From assembly GCA_005502925.1 (NCBI GenBank), contig SCPD01000009.1:62001-126000 (forward strand): a stretch of 64,000 bases of DNA, in the 5' to 3' direction. Positions 63,668 through 64,000 of the stretch are shown here, piece after piece. Under the pieces are notes generated by a model, which had not been told where the DNA came from, made no database searches, and was given only the letters and a program-made list of their open reading frames with translations. Origin of the DNA: Rhizobiales bacterium Y(2018). GTDB taxonomy: Bacteria > Pseudomonadota > Alphaproteobacteria > Rhizobiales > Aestuariivirgaceae. A program made the position numbers and the translations under genes. Each line of letters begins with the position of its first letter. Within the stretch, counting starts at the first letter, position 1.

Positions 63668-64000
63668 ATGTCCCTCAAGATCAGACTGTCGCGCGCCGGC
63701 TCGAAGAAGCGGCCCTATTATCACATCGTGGTCGCCGATGCGGCGTCGCCGCGCGACGGCAAGTTCATCGACGTGGTCGGCGCCTTCAACCCGATGCTCG
63801 GCAAGACCGACGAGAAGCGCGTGCAGCTCGATGCCGAGAAGGCCGCGGCGTGGCTCAAGAAAGGCGCCCAGCCGACCGATCGCGTGCTGCGTTTCCTCGA
63901 CAAGGCCGGCCTCAAGAAGCGTGAAGCCCGCAACAACCCGAACAAGGCTCTGCCCGGCAAGAAGCGCCTGGAGCGTGAGAAGGCCCAGGCCGACGCTGCC
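63668..64000 (+). CDS. rpsP: 30S ribosomal protein S16, 3' end cut by window
   Basis: The ATG at 63668 follows AAGGAGA. The first residues [20 protein letters not shown] and then [20 protein letters not shown] are diagnostic of S16. The frame stays open to the right edge (111 codons); the tail beyond residue 80 is lysine-rich, as in alphaproteobacterial S16. The gene probably continues into a ribosomal/tRNA-modification operon (rimM, trmD, rplS) outside the window. Confidence 0.96.
   Translation, partial: MSLKIRLSRAGSKKRPYYHIVVADAASPRDGKFIDVVGAFNPMLGKTDEKRVQLDAEKAAAWLKKGAQPTDRVLRFLDKAGLKKREARNNPNKALPGKKRLEREKAQADAA

Overview
This is GC-rich chromosomal DNA from an alphaproteobacterium, most likely of the order Hyphomicrobiales (Rhizobiales). 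The evidence is the housekeeping gene order on the right (acnA, ccmABCDG, yciB-ftsY-mtaB-dapF, ffh, rpsP), a CyaC-like membrane adenylate cyclase, and several rhizobial-type dispersed palindromes. I cannot name a genus. No rRNA, tRNA, CRISPR array, prophage or insertion sequence was recognised.

Region 1 (1-10.4 kb): the tail of an AMP-forming ligase, a secreted DUF1444-like protein, an FkbM-type methyltransferase, a divergent class III nucleotide cyclase that overlaps a secreted polysaccharide lyase, and a peptide-type (family 5) ABC importer.

Region 2 (10.4-24.6 kb) is the most unusual part. Two MurG-like glycosyltransferases flank a GT4 glycosyltransferase. Next comes a four-gene operon: an ABC exporter-like protein whose nucleotide-binding domain has lost every catalytic motif, a stand-alone cyclic-nucleotide-binding protein, a membrane adenylate cyclase with a ferredoxin-type 2Fe-2S domain, and a metallo-beta-lactamase-fold hydrolase. 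A polysaccharide deacetylase, another GT4, a DUF3095 protein with cyclase-like motifs, and UDP-glucose 6-dehydrogenase follow. I read this as a candidate redox- and cAMP-responsive system for making or exporting a uronic-acid-containing surface polysaccharide. That reading is inference.

Region 3 (24.6-30.5 kb): a GlcNAc catabolic operon on the minus strand (BadF-type kinase, GntR regulator, SIS isomerase/deaminase, NagA) that ends in a translationally coupled PP2C phosphatase. A repeat-rich operator region separates it from a short-chain dehydrogenase. An orphan VapB-like antitoxin follows.

Region 4 (30.6-42.4 kb): a polyol operon with a SorC-family regulator, a Tat-exported binding protein, two permeases, two unequal ATPases, an erythritol-kinase-like FGGY kinase, a 2-hydroxyacid dehydrogenase, a GlpD/EryB-like FAD dehydrogenase and a class II aldolase. 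The set resembles erythritol loci but lacks their isomerases.

Region 5 (42.4-47.4 kb): small accessory genes separated by strong palindromes (GNAT, EamA transporter, orphan HigA-like protein, HAD hydrolase, universal stress protein, DUF1223).

Region 6 (47.4-64 kb): the conserved housekeeping block (aconitase, cytochrome c maturation, MarR regulator, YciB, FtsY, MtaB, DapF, LpxO-like hydroxylase, MFS transporter, flavin amine oxidase, Ffh, GNAT, and S16 cut by the right edge).
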